Shown: positions 48,601-62,640, counted from the stretch's first letter. The stretch: 64,000 bases of DNA from Camarhynchus parvulus (GCF_901933205.1 NC_044576.1:11937024-12001023), one strand, 5' to 3'. Numbers and translations are program-made. Notes: generated by a model not told the origin, from the letters alone.

Positions 48601-51600
48601 TTGAATTATGCATAAGAAAAGATTTGAACATTTTAAAACATATTCTGACATGTAATTATTGCTAAAAGCATAACATTATAAGACATGTGTTTGACGCTTA
48701 TTTTCTAGTGTTCAAAAATATTTCAGTTGCTAGCTCTTTGCCATCTGTTTCCCGTCATTATTTCATTAAAATAGTTTTCATCTCCCTTACAGTAGAAGAG
48801 CAAGACTGCTTTCTATGTGACTGGATTACCACCTCCCTTACTTAACCAGCACCATTCCAGTATTTTTTTTTTATTTATTTTTTTGAAGAGGCTTATGTAC
48901 CTCCTCCAAACTCCACCCAGCAGGGGCTAACAAAGCAAGCTTGTTAAAACCAGCCAAATACATCTCCTTCTCTCCACCTGTCAAGAACACTTCTCCAAAG
49001 TCTCTGAGGAAGCTAAATCAAATAACTCATCTGCTGCAATAAGCATGGGGATTTTCCTCCCTGAAAGGGAAAACTCACTTGAATACACCTTGGATGAAAA
49101 CCAAGGTCCAATGTATAATTTGTACCTTACACCATACAAAATACCATTCCCAGGCAAAATACTAGAGCTCAACAGCTTACACTGCTGTGAGTACCTGTGC
49201 AGGGGCAAAGTTGCCCACATACAAGGAAGAGGTGGTTTCTGAGCAGTTATCAGGAGCAAGTGCAATAATTCTTACCTGGAAAATGCTGTTTGCAGCTGCT
49301 CACCGATTTGTCAGCACACACGCTGCTCTCACCTCATGATTTATGATGCTCTCTCCAGCACTGAGACTTCTATTACTGTCCTCGTTTATTGCCTGCAGCT
49401 GTCATTCTCACCAACAATCCTACAGTTGTTTTTAGGTGAGGTATCAAAGGTATTTAGTGTGCACCTAGAGACGTAATTTTAATCAAACCTACTCACAGGC
49501 AGTATTTAAATGTTAGAACAACTGCACAGAGTGCAGCAATTAATGTGAACTTGACCAACAAAAATTATGACAGCCAGAAACGTTTACTCATAAATGCCTC
49601 AAAAGGATGGATGTCCAACAGGCCTGTGAACACCTGCTGATTTGTAAACGAAGATAAAAATAGTACCCATAGATCACAAAGCCTTCCGACAGGTATTTGA
49701 ATGCACAATAAATATTAACACAAGTTCAGCAATTTCACTTTTGATGGCCAAAATGTTGCTATGGCAGTAAATGCAGCTACATCCATCTCACCACTTATTT
49801 TTCTCAGCCAGCTATTTCCCCCTTAAACTACTTGGGTTTTCCAGCATCTCCTCAAAAGCTGCTGAATCTGCCCAGTTTAGAGTAACGACAGTGGAAGGGG
49901 AAAAAATTTTGCATCGAAAAATTTTTAGAGATCTCAGCATTTTCTAGACATTAAAATTTTGCAAATCAGGAGTTCTGACCCACTGCAGTCCTTACTTAAC
50001 CTTTTTGGAAGCCACAAGTTGCTCAATGATTTGAAAAACACACAAGCAGTGTTACGAAGTGTGAGTACCAATTGCACTACCTTGTTTTGAGAAAGGGTGG
50101 CAAACACCCTCCATGGGTGAATTGGACCTACCACGACCTAACATGGCATGGAAATGGAGCAGAAAGTGAGAAACAAGTCCTGGAGCTAAGCCTAATAGTA
50201 CTTTCATGTGTACTCTAAAGCTCCAACTCCTTAAGTGAACCAACTATAACAGCATCTCTGTCCATTTTATTGAGTTTCTAGTGCTTGTGAGCCAAGATGA
50301 AACCTGAAAATATGGACCCTAAACCAAAGGGTACCAAAGGCAGACTTTGCAAAAGAATTCAAACTTATAATTATTTAAAATTATTTTATATGCCTGGATT
50401 CTAATGGCTGAATATTTTAAGGCTGGCAATCTTAAATTAGTCTAATCATTAGTCTAAGCACCAAAATCCACTTCCTTTATTGAAAGTTGTTTTATTCAAG
50501 ACTAACCACACTGCATAGCTTGAAAATGGCACCCATTGCAAAAACAATTGTGAATTCACAACCAAAAGATAGTCTGAAGGCCATCACTGTCCCAGTCAAG
50601 CTTGATTTATAGCTGAACAGATAGTGTCAAAATATAAACTACAAATTAAACACAACTCTGAAGTAGAAAAAAAATGATGGTTTTACGCTATGGTGATAAA
50701 CTACCAAAGAAGCTCTGGTGTTTGTAAGTTGTTAATACTTGCAATATATGCAGATATTGACTGATTCTATTACATCCCCACACTCCAGTCCCTTCAGCCA
50801 AGGTGATGGGGTCACACTGAGACAGTTGTGCAGAAGATGCACTCATTAATTGTGAGCCCACATTAAACCATGAGTGGGTGTGCAACAGTCTCCTTTCAGG
50901 TAAAGGAACAAAATTTGCCTGTAGAAAGAACACTAATTGTAGCACATTTCAGAGCTCATGAATCTTTTAGTTATTTAAATCCACAATATACCATTTGTTT
51001 CCCATAACATTTATTAGGAAAATAGATCAGAGCTGGTCATATATGCCTCATTCGGGAAAAAATTCCATCATGAAAAAGCTGACTTTACCCAGATTTTTAA
51101 ACTTACGGCAGCTGAGAGGTCATTTAAACTATCATTTTCTTAGATTCAAACAGAGATACACATTCTATCTTCAGATGGTGTCTCTAGGATCTGATCACTC
51201 AAGCATGTGTATGATTCTTCACTGACAAACCACCTGACTCCTCTACTTGTGCAACTTGCATTACTCATAAGAAATCCTTGGCAGAGGCAGACCAACATAT
51301 GTTAATTACTGGGCTGCATTATAATAGGTCTGACATCTTGTTTCTCATCCAGGGTTTAAAATAAAAGGAAACAACAGTCTCTTTCAATACAAAAGTACAT
51401 ATTTTTGCATCTCAGGCTAAAAATATTCTACATTAAAAACACAAATAGATCAACTGCCAAAGAATCCCTGCCTCTTCAGTGTTCCTTTGGGGGTTTAGCC
51501 TTATTAAACAACGAAGGAAAGCAAAGAGAGGTTGGTGTATATGCATTCACCTTTCATTTACTACAAAATATCCCTAAATTGGGTGCAACTGGTAAAATGG

Positions 51601-54600
51601 GAGCTTGACTCACCAATATTTCATTTCTTTTATTAACAGTTTTTCAGATAATGTTGGCTGCCAGTTTCTTCAGCAAAAAAAGGTATAAATTCACGAACAC
51701 TGAAGATGAGCATGACTAGAGCAAAATATATACTTTCAAATATTTTTTATTTTTCATATGTTCGGAGATATGTACTATTTATTATTTAATATGCCGGGAT
51801 ATTGCTAGGACAAGATGTTGGTTACATAACAAGTTTTTTTGATTTACATTTCTCTTTATTGAGAAAAACATACTGAAGGCAATAGCTGCAATTTCAGAAA
51901 AAGGAGTAAGCCTCCACACTGACATGCTGTTTCTACTTGGGTGACCAAATTAAAATTTTTTAATCTGAATTTCAAATTGTGTGCCACCACAAAATTGCTA
52001 GAAACATTTGAAGTTTCCTTTAAATTTTCAAAACACTGATATTCCAAAATTAGGCACTGGTACCAGATTTTCTTTCACAAAAAGTGTTGCAAAAAAGTTT
52101 ACGCACTGAATGATTTATACAGGCATTTAGGATGCAAAATCTTTACGAATACACTGAAAATGCTGTCTCAGAAGTTTGGGTTTGTTTCCCAAAGTGATTA
52201 AACAAGTGTATCACACAGCTATGACCATAAACCTGCCGGGTATCCATGGTCCCCTCCCTGCCCAGCGCTGCCCCGGGTGCTGCGCCGAGGCAGCGCCGGT
52301 CCCTCTCCCAAGGCAGAGTGCCAGCCAAGCGGCTCCAGCCAGGAGCAGACAGATGGTGGCCAATAAGGAAACCATCACAGCGTCTTAGTCACCATGGCAC
52401 AGCCTGGGCACCACACAATAGCAGCCTGCCTGTCATCGACTTTATCCTCCTTTCAGCTCGTTAATGTGTTTACCTGCATGTGCCTGGTGCTCCCAGCTCT
52501 GGGCACACAAACACCCAGCTGGGGCTGTCCTGGGTGAACCACCCCAAGCGTTGAGCTTACAAGGACCCATCACAGACTATCAGAGAGCTAAAGGCAGATA
52601 TCCAAAGGTTACAAAACGCCGCCTTAAATGCAGCATGCCAACCACCACTCTGAGGGAGCAGCCATGCTCTAGGGTAGCTAAGAGGAAACATGCCAGAGTC
52701 TTAAAAATAGATGTTCCAAGTACCAATTATTTAACAAAAGAAACATCAACAGATGAATCCTAAGTTTTCAGCATTTTTTTTATTTATTTGGGGATAAAAC
52801 AACCTTACTTAAGGATAAGAGAAGCAGCACAATCTTGAATTTAAGGCCCTCATTTGTTCGCCTGCAGAGAGTTCCTCAGAGCTCCACTCTGAACCCTCCA
52901 GCAGCAGCCACTGCTGCCACCTCAACCTTGTCCTTCTCTCCCCTCCACAGCCTACACCTCTCAGATGCTTTTCAATTGGTTCCTTTACAAAAGAGCAATC
53001 TGCCATGAATACAGGTAGAATAAAATTGATTGCAAATATTTTCAGAACCCGTTTTACTCAAAAAAGCTCTGAAGCACTAACCATCTGCAGCACTGCCCTT
53101 TGCAGAAAGAACCACTGCCTCACCCAGGCCTGAGCAGCACCAAGCACCATCTGCTCTGTGCCCCAGGGGTCCTCCCCACTCTCTCAACCTGCACAGCTCC
53201 AGCCACTGCCACTGGAATCCAGCAGCTCGGCTCTCCCTGCCGCACAGACTTTGAGGACACAGCAATTTCATGTGGATGTTTTAAAATATTTATCTCCTGT
53301 CCTGTTGCTGATTGCTTCTGAAGTATAAGCCATCTCCAAATGGCCATCCCTTGGGCATACCCAAGGATCACTCAGAATGCAAGGACTGGTCTCCAAAGGA
53401 AGCATTTATAATGCTCACACAAGTCCAAGTATGGCATCTTTCATATCTAAACTGTACCTTTGCTAAACACCAGGTATAAGTATTTGTTATTGACAAACAT
53501 TGCAAAGGTTCCCCAGGATTCTTTCTGTACCCTATCTCCTGCTGGTCACCAACAGCTGGTGTTTTACTTGTCCCCTGCTAAAGAATAACACAAGGCCAAA
53601 TGAAACTGACTCCTGAGTTACACATAAACAAGCAAGTGCCTGCTGCAGAGGTAGGACTTGGTTTAGTGCAGTTGGAAGCCTTCCTGGGCATCCAGCTTCC
53701 CACCCAACTCCTGTCTGCCACAGAGCCCCCTGGTTTCTCTTTCCTTCCAGTGGCACCTCCAGGCAGCTGGGACTGGGGGGGTGAAAGCCAGGGCTGAGCA
53801 GTGCTGAGTGTGCCCTTCCTCTCCAAGGGCTCCCCACAGTCACACAGGTTGCTGTGGCAGAGGCAGATTCAGAGCCAGCCACGCAGCCCGAGCAAAGCAG
53901 AGGGCAAATGACTGAGAAAGGACACAGCTCCCACACGCTTATATTGCCAAAAAGCTGCAGGAAGAAGGTGGGAGCCCAAGTATTTTAACTTGCAAGGCTG
54001 ATTTAACAAAGTCTGAGAGGGCTCTGCTAGTGACCCAAAATAACTACTCCTTACATAATACTGTTATGATTTTAATGTGAGAGATGTCAGAGTATTACAG
54101 TGCCAAAAGCCAAAGCTACGCATTCATTTGGAAAGCTACTAGGCGCCCATCTCTAATGGTATCTAACTCCAGCTGGACTGCTTTTTAAAACAGTGATGTA
54201 GATTTCTGGAGAAATCTCACACTTGAGAGAACAAGCAAAGACTCAAGTACAGTTCCTGTAACAAACATCTAAAAGCAGAACTGATAGGTGCTTTAAGTCT
54301 CACCAGGTGAGACATATCAGAGTGGATATCCGAGAATCAAAAAGGGACTTGTGAATGGGATCAATTTGAACACTAGTTTGTAGAAAAACAGCCTTGACAG
54401 CACAACACACATTGAATTCACGTTTTCAGTCACAGAACTACCATCCACATCTGCACATAAGTGCCCACTGCAACTCAGCATCCTGGTTTTCTGTGAAACA
54501 GAAAGGTAAGGTTTTGTGGTTTTGTAAAGCACCTAGAGGACAGTGAACTGAGTGTGCAGAGATAGTAAGATCACAAAAGCATGTACAGGATGACAGTTCA

Positions 54601-57450
54601 CTGGCCTGACATCCTTAGAACAAGAACTCCAGTTAAAAAAAAGAAGTTTAACTAAATGTAAAGTGAATCAACCTATGCTAAGTGGAGAAGAGAAGCTTTA
54701 CTTGAAAAGGCTCGGGGAAAGCCTTGGGTTGCTGTAAGGGAGACCTAAGCATAAGCTGTATAACAGCTGTAAAGAAGTTAACTTCTGTGATCCCACTGCT
54801 GGGAAAAGAGTTATAAGCATTAAACAAACAGAGTTTACAAGAAGGACACTAAGAGACTGGGTAGACTGCCTGACAACCAATATCATTATTCTTTTCCCCT
54901 GCAAACCTGTGGGATAATAACCACTTCTCTCTCTCATCTACGGGTAGATACATAAACAAACTGCTTTTCCAAGAATTTAGTGTCAACTGTCTCTAAAAGT
55001 ACTTTTTAAAGCATTTTCTTGCCCCCTTTTTTTCACAGGTGGTAGGGTTGGTGCAGCTTGACAGGACAGGGGAGATAATCAAGGCTCTTCCATTCACCTA
55101 AAAATATAAAATAGTTTTAAAACGGAAGTGAAATAGTGCTTATTGTCAGGATAGTTTAGCTGCAGGAACTTGTATTTTGCAATGTATTTTAAGAAAATGC
55201 ATTCTCTAAGAAAATGTTCATGTTTATAAGGCTTCTTTTTGTCATTTACAACAGCCAAGATCTTAGAGATGTGCAATACTAAGGAAAACTAAGGCTTATG
55301 TGAAAGCAATGATATGTAAGGTATTTCTTATTTTCACACCATCTATGGAGGCATCCCACCTTCAGGCTGCACAAACAGAAGTGCTGCTCCAACTGAGCAT
55401 AGACACAGCAGGACAGCAGTTGATGAGTTTCTCTCATTTCCTCAAGGAAGTGGCTGTAGTTGGAGGGGGGGGAAGGTCTTGCTACTCAGGGCTCAAGCCT
55501 CTCCTCCCTGTCACTCAACTCTCTTGGGGTGGATTTTTTCCCCTCATGCATCACACTCTCACACCTCCAAAATAACCAAGAGCAGATGGTAACCTTTGAG
55601 CTGGAGAATGCCCATCTAGCAGGCTGCTGGACAGCAGTCATGTCCCAGAGAAGAGCACAAGGGTCGGGTCTGAGTTCCACACAAAATCAAAGTCATAAAA
55701 ATACCTTACAAGCTTACGATGATGTCTGCTTCTGGTGAGGCAGACTCCCTCTTTGTCAGTATGAGGCCAGACAGTTTCCAGGGAAGCCCCATCTCAAACC
55801 TTTTCAAGCACCAACTGCCCCACAGTGTCAGCCTCGGCACTGTCCTGCACCCCACGGTGCCCTTATTTACACAATAAACTACTATTAAATCAATTCATCT
55901 GTTTTCAGAATGGGTGCTCAAAAACACAGGAAGAGAAACCTGCAATGCAGAATTTACTGATGGAGATAGAGAGGTGTGTATTTCAGAGCAGCCTAAAAGA
56001 CTCCACTGTTCTCAAAGGGAATCAGGAATGTAGCCAAGAAACAAGCAGATACACATCAAGGGAACTGTTTTTGCTACTAAATGGCCAATTGAAGCCCCTA
56101 CTATTCTGTCATATATCTATGTCACTGCAATCCCAATAAATAATGCTTTCTGATTAGTTATGAGACTATCTAGAAATCTCCAAGACAGATACCGTTCACT
56201 GTGCCAGCCAGTCAGTCATCGGAGCCCTGAAGTCTCAAAGGAATCAAAAACTACTACACAAATCCAAAAGACAACACAAACTTGTTGTCAAGGTATTACT
56301 TTTTCTCTTACTCCTCAAACATGTTTTTACCTAATCAGCAAAGATGACAAATGGTATTTCACAACACAAAGAGCTGCCATACAAATGAGGCAGTTTCCCC
56401 ACATTTGTGCATTAGATCAAGCAGTCAGTATTCTCTAGTTAATGCTATCTGGACCAAGCTGACTAGTGAACTAAATCACCAGAAGAACTTACCAGTTACC
56501 AGGCAAAGAGCTGAGAAAATGAAAACAAATAAGATTTGAAGAAAACCCAAATAAAGACAATCATCTCCATACTAGTTTTGCATGACATTATCACGCAAGA
56601 TGCTTCACTTTTGTGGCTTTCATTCTTGTGCTATCGTTGACAACACATATGTATTATCTATATGTCAGAGCTGTTCCCCTTTCTGAAGTCAGGCAGACAG
56701 CAGTGCTGCTGTTCCCTGGAAATAAAAAAGGCTTACAGCAACCACAGCCCCTCTGTGCCCACAGCCAATACTGACTACCAAAAAACTAGCATACAGCCCT
56801 ACAGGAAGAAGATAACACAACTGGCTTTGGATCAGGCAGCTAGACCATTGCCTGGGTAGGTTTCACAGGTCTGAAGGAGAATGTCCTAGCATGAGGACAT
56901 GAGTTATAAATCAGGTCTCCACCATCCACTGACATAAGCCAGGACAAACAAGCCAACATAAAATTTATAAGAAATCTCTCATATAGACTAACAATGAGCA
57001 GTAGAGGTAATACAAACTCGCACTTTTATGAAATTTGCACAGGTTTGTAGCACTGTGCATATAAATGGAGTTTTGAGCATATAAATGAGTTTTTGAGTTT
57101 TGAGGGAGGAAATTTCTTTTCCTCCCTCCTGCTGCCTGGTATGGAGCCAGGAGCCTTCCAGCTTCACTTTGGGAATCAAGTCAATGCTGGTCTACAGAGT
57201 CAAAACAAACCCTGGATTACTAACCAGGGCTATGCTTCCCACATTTAGGTTAATGGAACGTTACTGTGATAGGTTGTATGGCACTACCCCAATATTAGTA
57301 CACTAGACAAAATACAAACCAGCTTGATCTATAGAATTCTCCATGTACAGAGCAGAAATCCCTTTCCAAGCTTAGATATTTCACGAGATACTAAAACTTA
57401 TTTTAAAATGCATCAACTACTGTCATCATCTTATTGCAGGGGTTCCATAC
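45601..57450. other. Long non-coding stretch
   Basis: No gene, RNA gene or recognisable transposon is supported over 11.8 kb. A second tiny CpG-enriched spot lies at about 52230-52335. A-rich low complexity is at about 47836-47870, and a 20-bp tandem duplication is at 57057-57104. Frames such as 53532-53936 on minus (134 codons) show no domain and overlap others. Confidence 0.5.
57057..57104. repeat. 20-bp tandem duplication
   Basis: GCATATAAATGGAGTTTTGA at 57057 is repeated with few changes from 57077, and a partial third unit (GAGTTTTGAG) follows. This is a slippage-type duplication. Confidence 0.7.
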
Positions 57451-57730
57451 TGTTGTGTCCTTATAATAAAAGTTTCATACCTTCTTGGTGTTTCTCATGA
57501 GCAGCTCCTCAGAGCACTGACTCCTTCTTCACAAAGCAGCCAACTGACTCCAGCTCCTCTCTCACCCACCCACCCCACTCTTTTACAGCATCTTCTTCTC
57601 ATTGGTTACAGCTGTGGCCTGTTAAAGTCAGGCCTGCTCCTAATCTTTGATAATTGGCCCAGCTGCAACTCCTTAGGGGTAAGATTACTTTCTACACTAT
57701 CTTTATTTTCTTATATTCTATCCCCCTACA
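57451..57730 (-). mobile_element. Probable degenerate solo LTR
   Basis: This block of about 280 bp begins TGTTGTGTCC and ends CCCCCTACA, so it has TG...CA ends. On the minus strand two CCAAT motifs (plus 57653-57657 and 57601-57605) lie upstream of TGTAAAAG (plus 57580-57587), a one-base variant of a TATA box, which gives promoter-like order and the minus orientation. The sequence resembles a solo LTR family I remember as frequent in passerine genomes, though I cannot name it with certainty. I found no convincing target-site duplication (flanks CATAC and AACCA differ), so the boundaries may be off by some bases. There is no internal retroviral sequence. Confidence 0.55.
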
Positions 57731-60700
57731 AACCAGAAAAGATTTCTTGGATGTTATACCATTCACTACAGGAGTAAAAATTACTTCCTCTGTCCTCTGC
57801 TACAGAACTAAAATGTATAAGCAACTGAAGGAAAACTACAGGTGTTCCAGAATGAGTGATCACCTATATGTGAGCCTTCAGAAGGGCAAGTTCTTTTAAA
57901 GAATGAGTCATTCCCTGTGGAGTAACTTAATTTCTATTGACACTTAGAGGAGAAATTAGGTTGAAAGTGATTTTGTCTGTCTAAGAACAACTTTGCTTTT
58001 TTTACTGGATACCTAATACCCATAGAAATCTGCCCTGCTCCATAAAGGGAAGGGCAGAGCACTGTACTGAAGCCAGGAAACTTCATCTTTGCAGGCAACG
58101 TAGACTTGAGTGTATCTTAAATTATTAGAACCAAAAATAACATGTAACAAATGTAAGGCCATCTCCTACTCTCATAATACACTACTGCCTCCAACAGTCT
58201 AGCTGCGGAGATCCATTACAACTCATTGCCTGGACATTTCCCTAGCAGCCTATATTCTCTTTAAAATATTCTAACATTAGCCAAGCTGAATGTTAATGAT
58301 CACGTGAAACCCAACGGAAGTGAAGAACTGAAAATTGCTACATAAGAATTTTCTGCTTTATAGTAAGAAGGGGGAGGAGGAAATCAATACAGCAAAACAA
58401 CCTTTTAAGCCAAAGACACCATTTTAAAGCTGAAATTATTTCTAATACCACTGACAGTTTCAACTTGTCATCAGCAAGAAGGCTTACATACACTTGGAGT
58501 GAAGATGTGAATTGAGTGTAAGGAAAACGTACAATATCTGAGCAGGAGGTCTATCTGTGGTGGTTCTATATTGATGTTTTGCTTACTGTGTTTTCCCATA
58601 AAACACACCTAAATGGATAAGGAGGGCTTCTGCTGCTTGTCCTACAACAGGCACTTGACAGGAACAAACATAAACCAACATTAACTCTTCAGCAATATTC
58701 TTGCCGCTTTGCTGTAATACAGGATAGAATTTCACAAAAATTGGTCTAACTAGGAGTGAACAAATTAGTCAGTTGCATAGTGGTCAAATTTGCTACCACA
58801 GGCATTAACTGCAGTCCTACTTATTTATGAGAAACAGGCTTCCCAGGTAAAGCCATAACAAGCCAAGCTCACGCCTCCTGCAGCATTTGATCACCCACGT
58901 TGTTAGAGCAGCACAGCAGACACCACGAGTTCCTGGCCAGCCACTACCTCCATTTCTCATAGTCACATTATCTTCTGTGGGACTGGAAAAAGGCTGGATC
59001 CCTGTTGTTCTGAAACCTATCAACAACATTGGGGAAGGCAAAAGGAATTTCAACTCTTTTTCCTTTCCCAGATCTATTTTTCTTCCTTTTCAGGAGAGAA
59101 ACCAGGCTTTCCAAGCTGCTAGTAGAAACACTAAGTTGCTAAAAACCCGCCAACATTGTCTCCAACTATAGTATCAGTGATGTAGCTACCATCCAGGAGG
59201 GTTTGGGGTGCTGGTTTGGTTCTGCTTTTTCTTTTTTTTCTTCCCCAACAGAAAACCTTTGGAGCCCATAAAAGTGGAAGAGATCTGGGGCAAAGGGCAA
59301 GCAACTACCAAGAAAAGTTATGAATGGAACTATGCTACAGAGAGCCTTGCCTTTCCACTCCTTGTACAGGAGAAATCATTCAGATGTTGCAAAAACTGAT
59401 CCATTATCTTTTGTGGGTTTCTTAAAATAATCTAAAAACAGAATTGTATGCCATACTAAGATTGCAGATTTATTTCATCCCAGAGAGCACAAAACATTCT
59501 CTGTACATATACACAGCAACTGACTTCTTTCCTGAAACAAAGTTTTCATTGATCCTTTGCCACAGACTCAATTATTGTTTCTAATCATGATCAACGTTTA
59601 TTTAAGGTATTGTGAACTGTAAACAATGCAAACAATAAAAGCATCTGTCCATGTTGACATGAATGTAATTGGCAGGTTAGATACCTATATCAACTGGTCC
59701 CAAAGGTGTCCTTCTTAAATTCAGAGAGCCCAAAGTAAATTTAAATTACAATTTACAGAATAATCTTTAAATCAGCCACTTTTCAAGGTAGTGTTATCTT
59801 GTGTAGACAAAACTCACAATCTGTCAATTCAATCCCAGGAAATTCTTCATTGTTTTAAAATATAATCCTAAAGACTTTTTTTTAAAAGAAAATATAATCC
59901 TAAAGACTTTTTTTTTTAAAGCTTCTTTCTTTTTTAATACAGTGGATTATGCAAAATTCCTGGTCCTCCTTGCACCCATGGGAAAAAATAATCTTCCTCT
60001 TGTAATGTAGCAATTATAGATACATATGTAAAAAGAGCAGAAATTAAGGCACTTTGAAACAACACTTAAAAAGATAAAAAAAATACTCGACTACGGGATA
60101 TTTAGGGGATTTCAAGTCAGCTTTTCCATAGCCTCACTGTAAAAATAAGCGACCTTTTCCTTCTCCTCTTCCCCACCCCAAACTCTGAGGAAAACGGCCA
60201 CCAAATGCACTCAGCTACCCTCAAAGTCACACGTGCTCCACTGCAGATCTTGCTTTCAATGTCTCTTTTGTTTGATGGCTGGTGTTTCAACATCCTCAGC
60301 TTGGAACAGAGAAAGGTCAGAGCGAGTCTTCTGGCATTCACAAACCTGCACCAGGCCCCGCCAAGAGAAGATTGATGCCATAGTACATTTTCCCCAGTCA
60401 AGAGAAGGAAGTGGAGCTCTTGAATCCAGGACCAACCATGTTCGTCAGAGGGATTTGTTTCCCGAAGGTGTTTAGCTTTGCAACACTCCTTTGTGAAACT
60501 TTTCTGCTGGTACTAGTAATATTTTCGAGTTACCCACTGTACCATGTTACTGCCCCACTATCATAACCTGAACAGGTTCCCACCAGTAAGTCGTTTCAGC
60601 CATACATTCCAGCATATAGCCCTTTTTAAAAATTCCCCTCCAGATTTTGCTTCACCCCTACATTGCCCTCCCACCTGCTGCCCTCACCTTTCCTCCCTCG

Positions 60701-61200
60701 TGTGGGGAGGAGAGGCTGCACCATTAAACTCCCAGTGTGCAAGGCCAAGGTCCGTTCCACAGCCAGAGAGAAGCTGTTGCTAAAGATTCCTTAAAAGCTT
60801 TGGCACTTCACGGCAGTTGGAACTACTCAACCAGAGCTGGGAGCCAAAGCCTTGCCACAGCATTAATGGGCTTTTGCCCTTTTAAATTTTGTAAGCCTGT
60901 CGCCTTTCTGATGCACGCAGTTTTATTCAGAGCCCTAAATGGCCATTTCATATTTAAAAGAAAGCTTGCATAGGTAGCACCCTAAAACTACCCCAGGTCA
61001 TTCATCACCCCAGCACTCCTACTGTCTCTTAGGAAACCTTTGATAGAGCATTTGTTCAGGCTGCCAAGTTAAATCCTCTTCTCTCGTGTCAATGCATTGA
61101 AAAAAGCAGTCAGAACACCAGCTTCACTCAGGCCTGCTGAAGTAAATGGAGAAAACCAATTCCTCTGGCACTACAGAGCCATTAAGCCGTTTGCAGATTA
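57731..61200. other. Non-coding stretch left of the CpG island
   Basis: No gene is supported. A two-copy 32-bp tandem duplication lies at 59857-59920. Toward 60.1-60.5 kb the sequence becomes less AT-rich, and near 60.9-61.2 kb it approaches the CpG island. Confidence 0.5.
59857..59920. repeat. Two-copy 32-bp tandem duplication
   Basis: The unit AAAATATAATCCTAAAGACT followed by a T run and AAAAG occurs at 59857 and again at 59889. The copies are almost identical, so the duplication is probably recent. The run of T at the end of each unit suggests slippage. Confidence 0.85.
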
Positions 61201-61299
61201 TTAACTGAAGCACAAAAATACACACGGCGCACAATCGGACGACGGAGCACAGCTATGCCTTGAGTTTGCTTCGCTCTCGATAAACTGACGATACAGCCG

Positions 61300-62640
61300 C
61301 AATTTGCACCGAGTCATGCAGCTGCCGGGCTGGTGAGCGGGACCCCGGCAACCCCAGACAAAAGCGGCGAAGCGGGGTCCCGCTGCCACGGCCGGGCAGG
61401 TTCCACCTTCAGCAGAGACGGCGGCGGGGGCTGCACTCCAAGGGGCACCCCCGAGGCGCCGCCCCGCGTCTCTCATCGCAGCCTCCGAGGCGGCACCGAA
61501 ATTAAACTTTGCACGTGCAAAACAAAGTTTACAGTCTAAAACCCCGATTATAGTAACAACTTCCTCCCCCTGTCTCAGGCTGCCGGGCTCCTTCCCCGCT
61601 ACCGCGCCAGCCCAGAATGCTATCCCGAGCCCCGCGGGGGGGTGGGGGGGACAAGAGCGTGGCTGGATGGCTCCTATTTTTATGTTTACATTCCTGAAGT
61701 GTCTTTTAACTGGCTGCCATTCTCCCTCTCCCCGCGAGCAGCTCCGCCGGCCGCCCCTGGAAGCGCTTCCCCCGCTGCCCTCGCACAAAGGCGGGCGAGC
61801 TCCGGCCGGGTCGGGCCGGGCAGGGCACCCCCGGCCCTGTGCCCCCGCGCCCCCTCCCCTCCGCCCGGCGGCTTCCTGGACAGATGCACGGGGGGAGGGA
61901 GGGGAAGAGAGAGGGAGGGAGGGGGGCTGCTCCTTCCTCCTGCCTGGCGAGAGAGGCCCAGGTCCCAACTGGCTCTCAAAACCCAGACGCAAGGAATTTA
62001 CACCCAGGCAAGCTTCCCGGAGCCCCGAGAACAGGCGCAAGCTCCCCCCCGCGCTCCGCACGGGCGGCCGGGCACGCACACACAGCCGGCCGGGCACGCA
62101 CGCCCCGAGCCGCAGCCCCGGCCCCGCTGCGGGGCTCCTGCCCGCCCCGACGGCGCTCGCCCCGGCCGGGGGCAGCCGCCGCCCCGGTCCCCGCAGCCCC
62201 CTTTGTGCTTGCGGCGGCTCCGGCGCCCGCCCGCCTCCCGCCGCGGCTGCTCCAAGTTCGCCCCGGGCCGGGTCCCCCCGCGACCCCGCGGCCGGCCCGG
62301 GAAGGGCACTGCCCGGGGAGAGCCGCTTCCCCGCCGCCGGGCCCGGCTCCGCCGCTGCTCGCTCGCCCCGCGCCCTCAACGGGGACAGTCTGCCCCTTTA
62401 AGAAGTCTCCACACATTTTCTCCCCTTGCAGAATAAATACGTTGTTTTTTTTTTTTTTTTTTTTTTCCTCCCTGTACACCTTTTTCCCCAGCGTGGCCGC
62501 TCCATTGTTTCTGCTCCGCCGAGACGCAACCCCTGCCCGGCCGCGAACGGGGAGGTGCGAGCAGGGAGCGCAAATAGACGCGAAACTTACCTACGGATTG
62601 CAAAGCAGCCTTGCAGCAGCAAAATAATAAGGAAGAAGGC
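61300..62640. promoter_or_regulatory. Large CpG island, probable gene promoter
   Basis: G+C and CpG rise sharply here, especially at 61740-62390, with many GC-box-like CCGCCC/GGGCGG sequences typical of SP/KLF binding. Such islands mark most vertebrate promoters, and large ones are typical of developmental regulators. Long frames on both strands (392 codons minus at 61201-62379; 264, 262 and 244 codons plus) are alanine, proline, glycine and arginine-rich and without domains. I read them as by-products of GC content. Splice-like signals to the right on both strands suggest transcription in both directions. Which gene it drives could not be identified. Confidence 0.75.
62445..62466 (+). repeat. 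T22 homopolymer at the edge of the CpG island
   Basis: A run of 22 T follows GAATAAATACGTTG at the right shoulder of the island. Poly(dA:dT) tracts disfavour nucleosomes and are common near promoters; this is also a likely spot for length variation or assembly error. Confidence 0.9.

Noticed and set aside
49276..49392. Minus-strand segment with CCAG|GTAAGAAT donor
   Set aside because: The donor is strong but the only nearby acceptor has a purine-rich tract, so an exon is not supported.
61201..62379. Minus-strand open frame of 392 codons
   Set aside because: It lies in the CpG island, is rich in A, G, P and R with no domain, and overlaps equally long frames on the other strand. GC-rich, stop-poor composition explains it.
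61642..62627. Plus-strand open frames of 264, 262 and 244 codons
   Set aside because: Three overlapping frames are open at once, all proline, arginine and alanine-rich, which is composition rather than coding.
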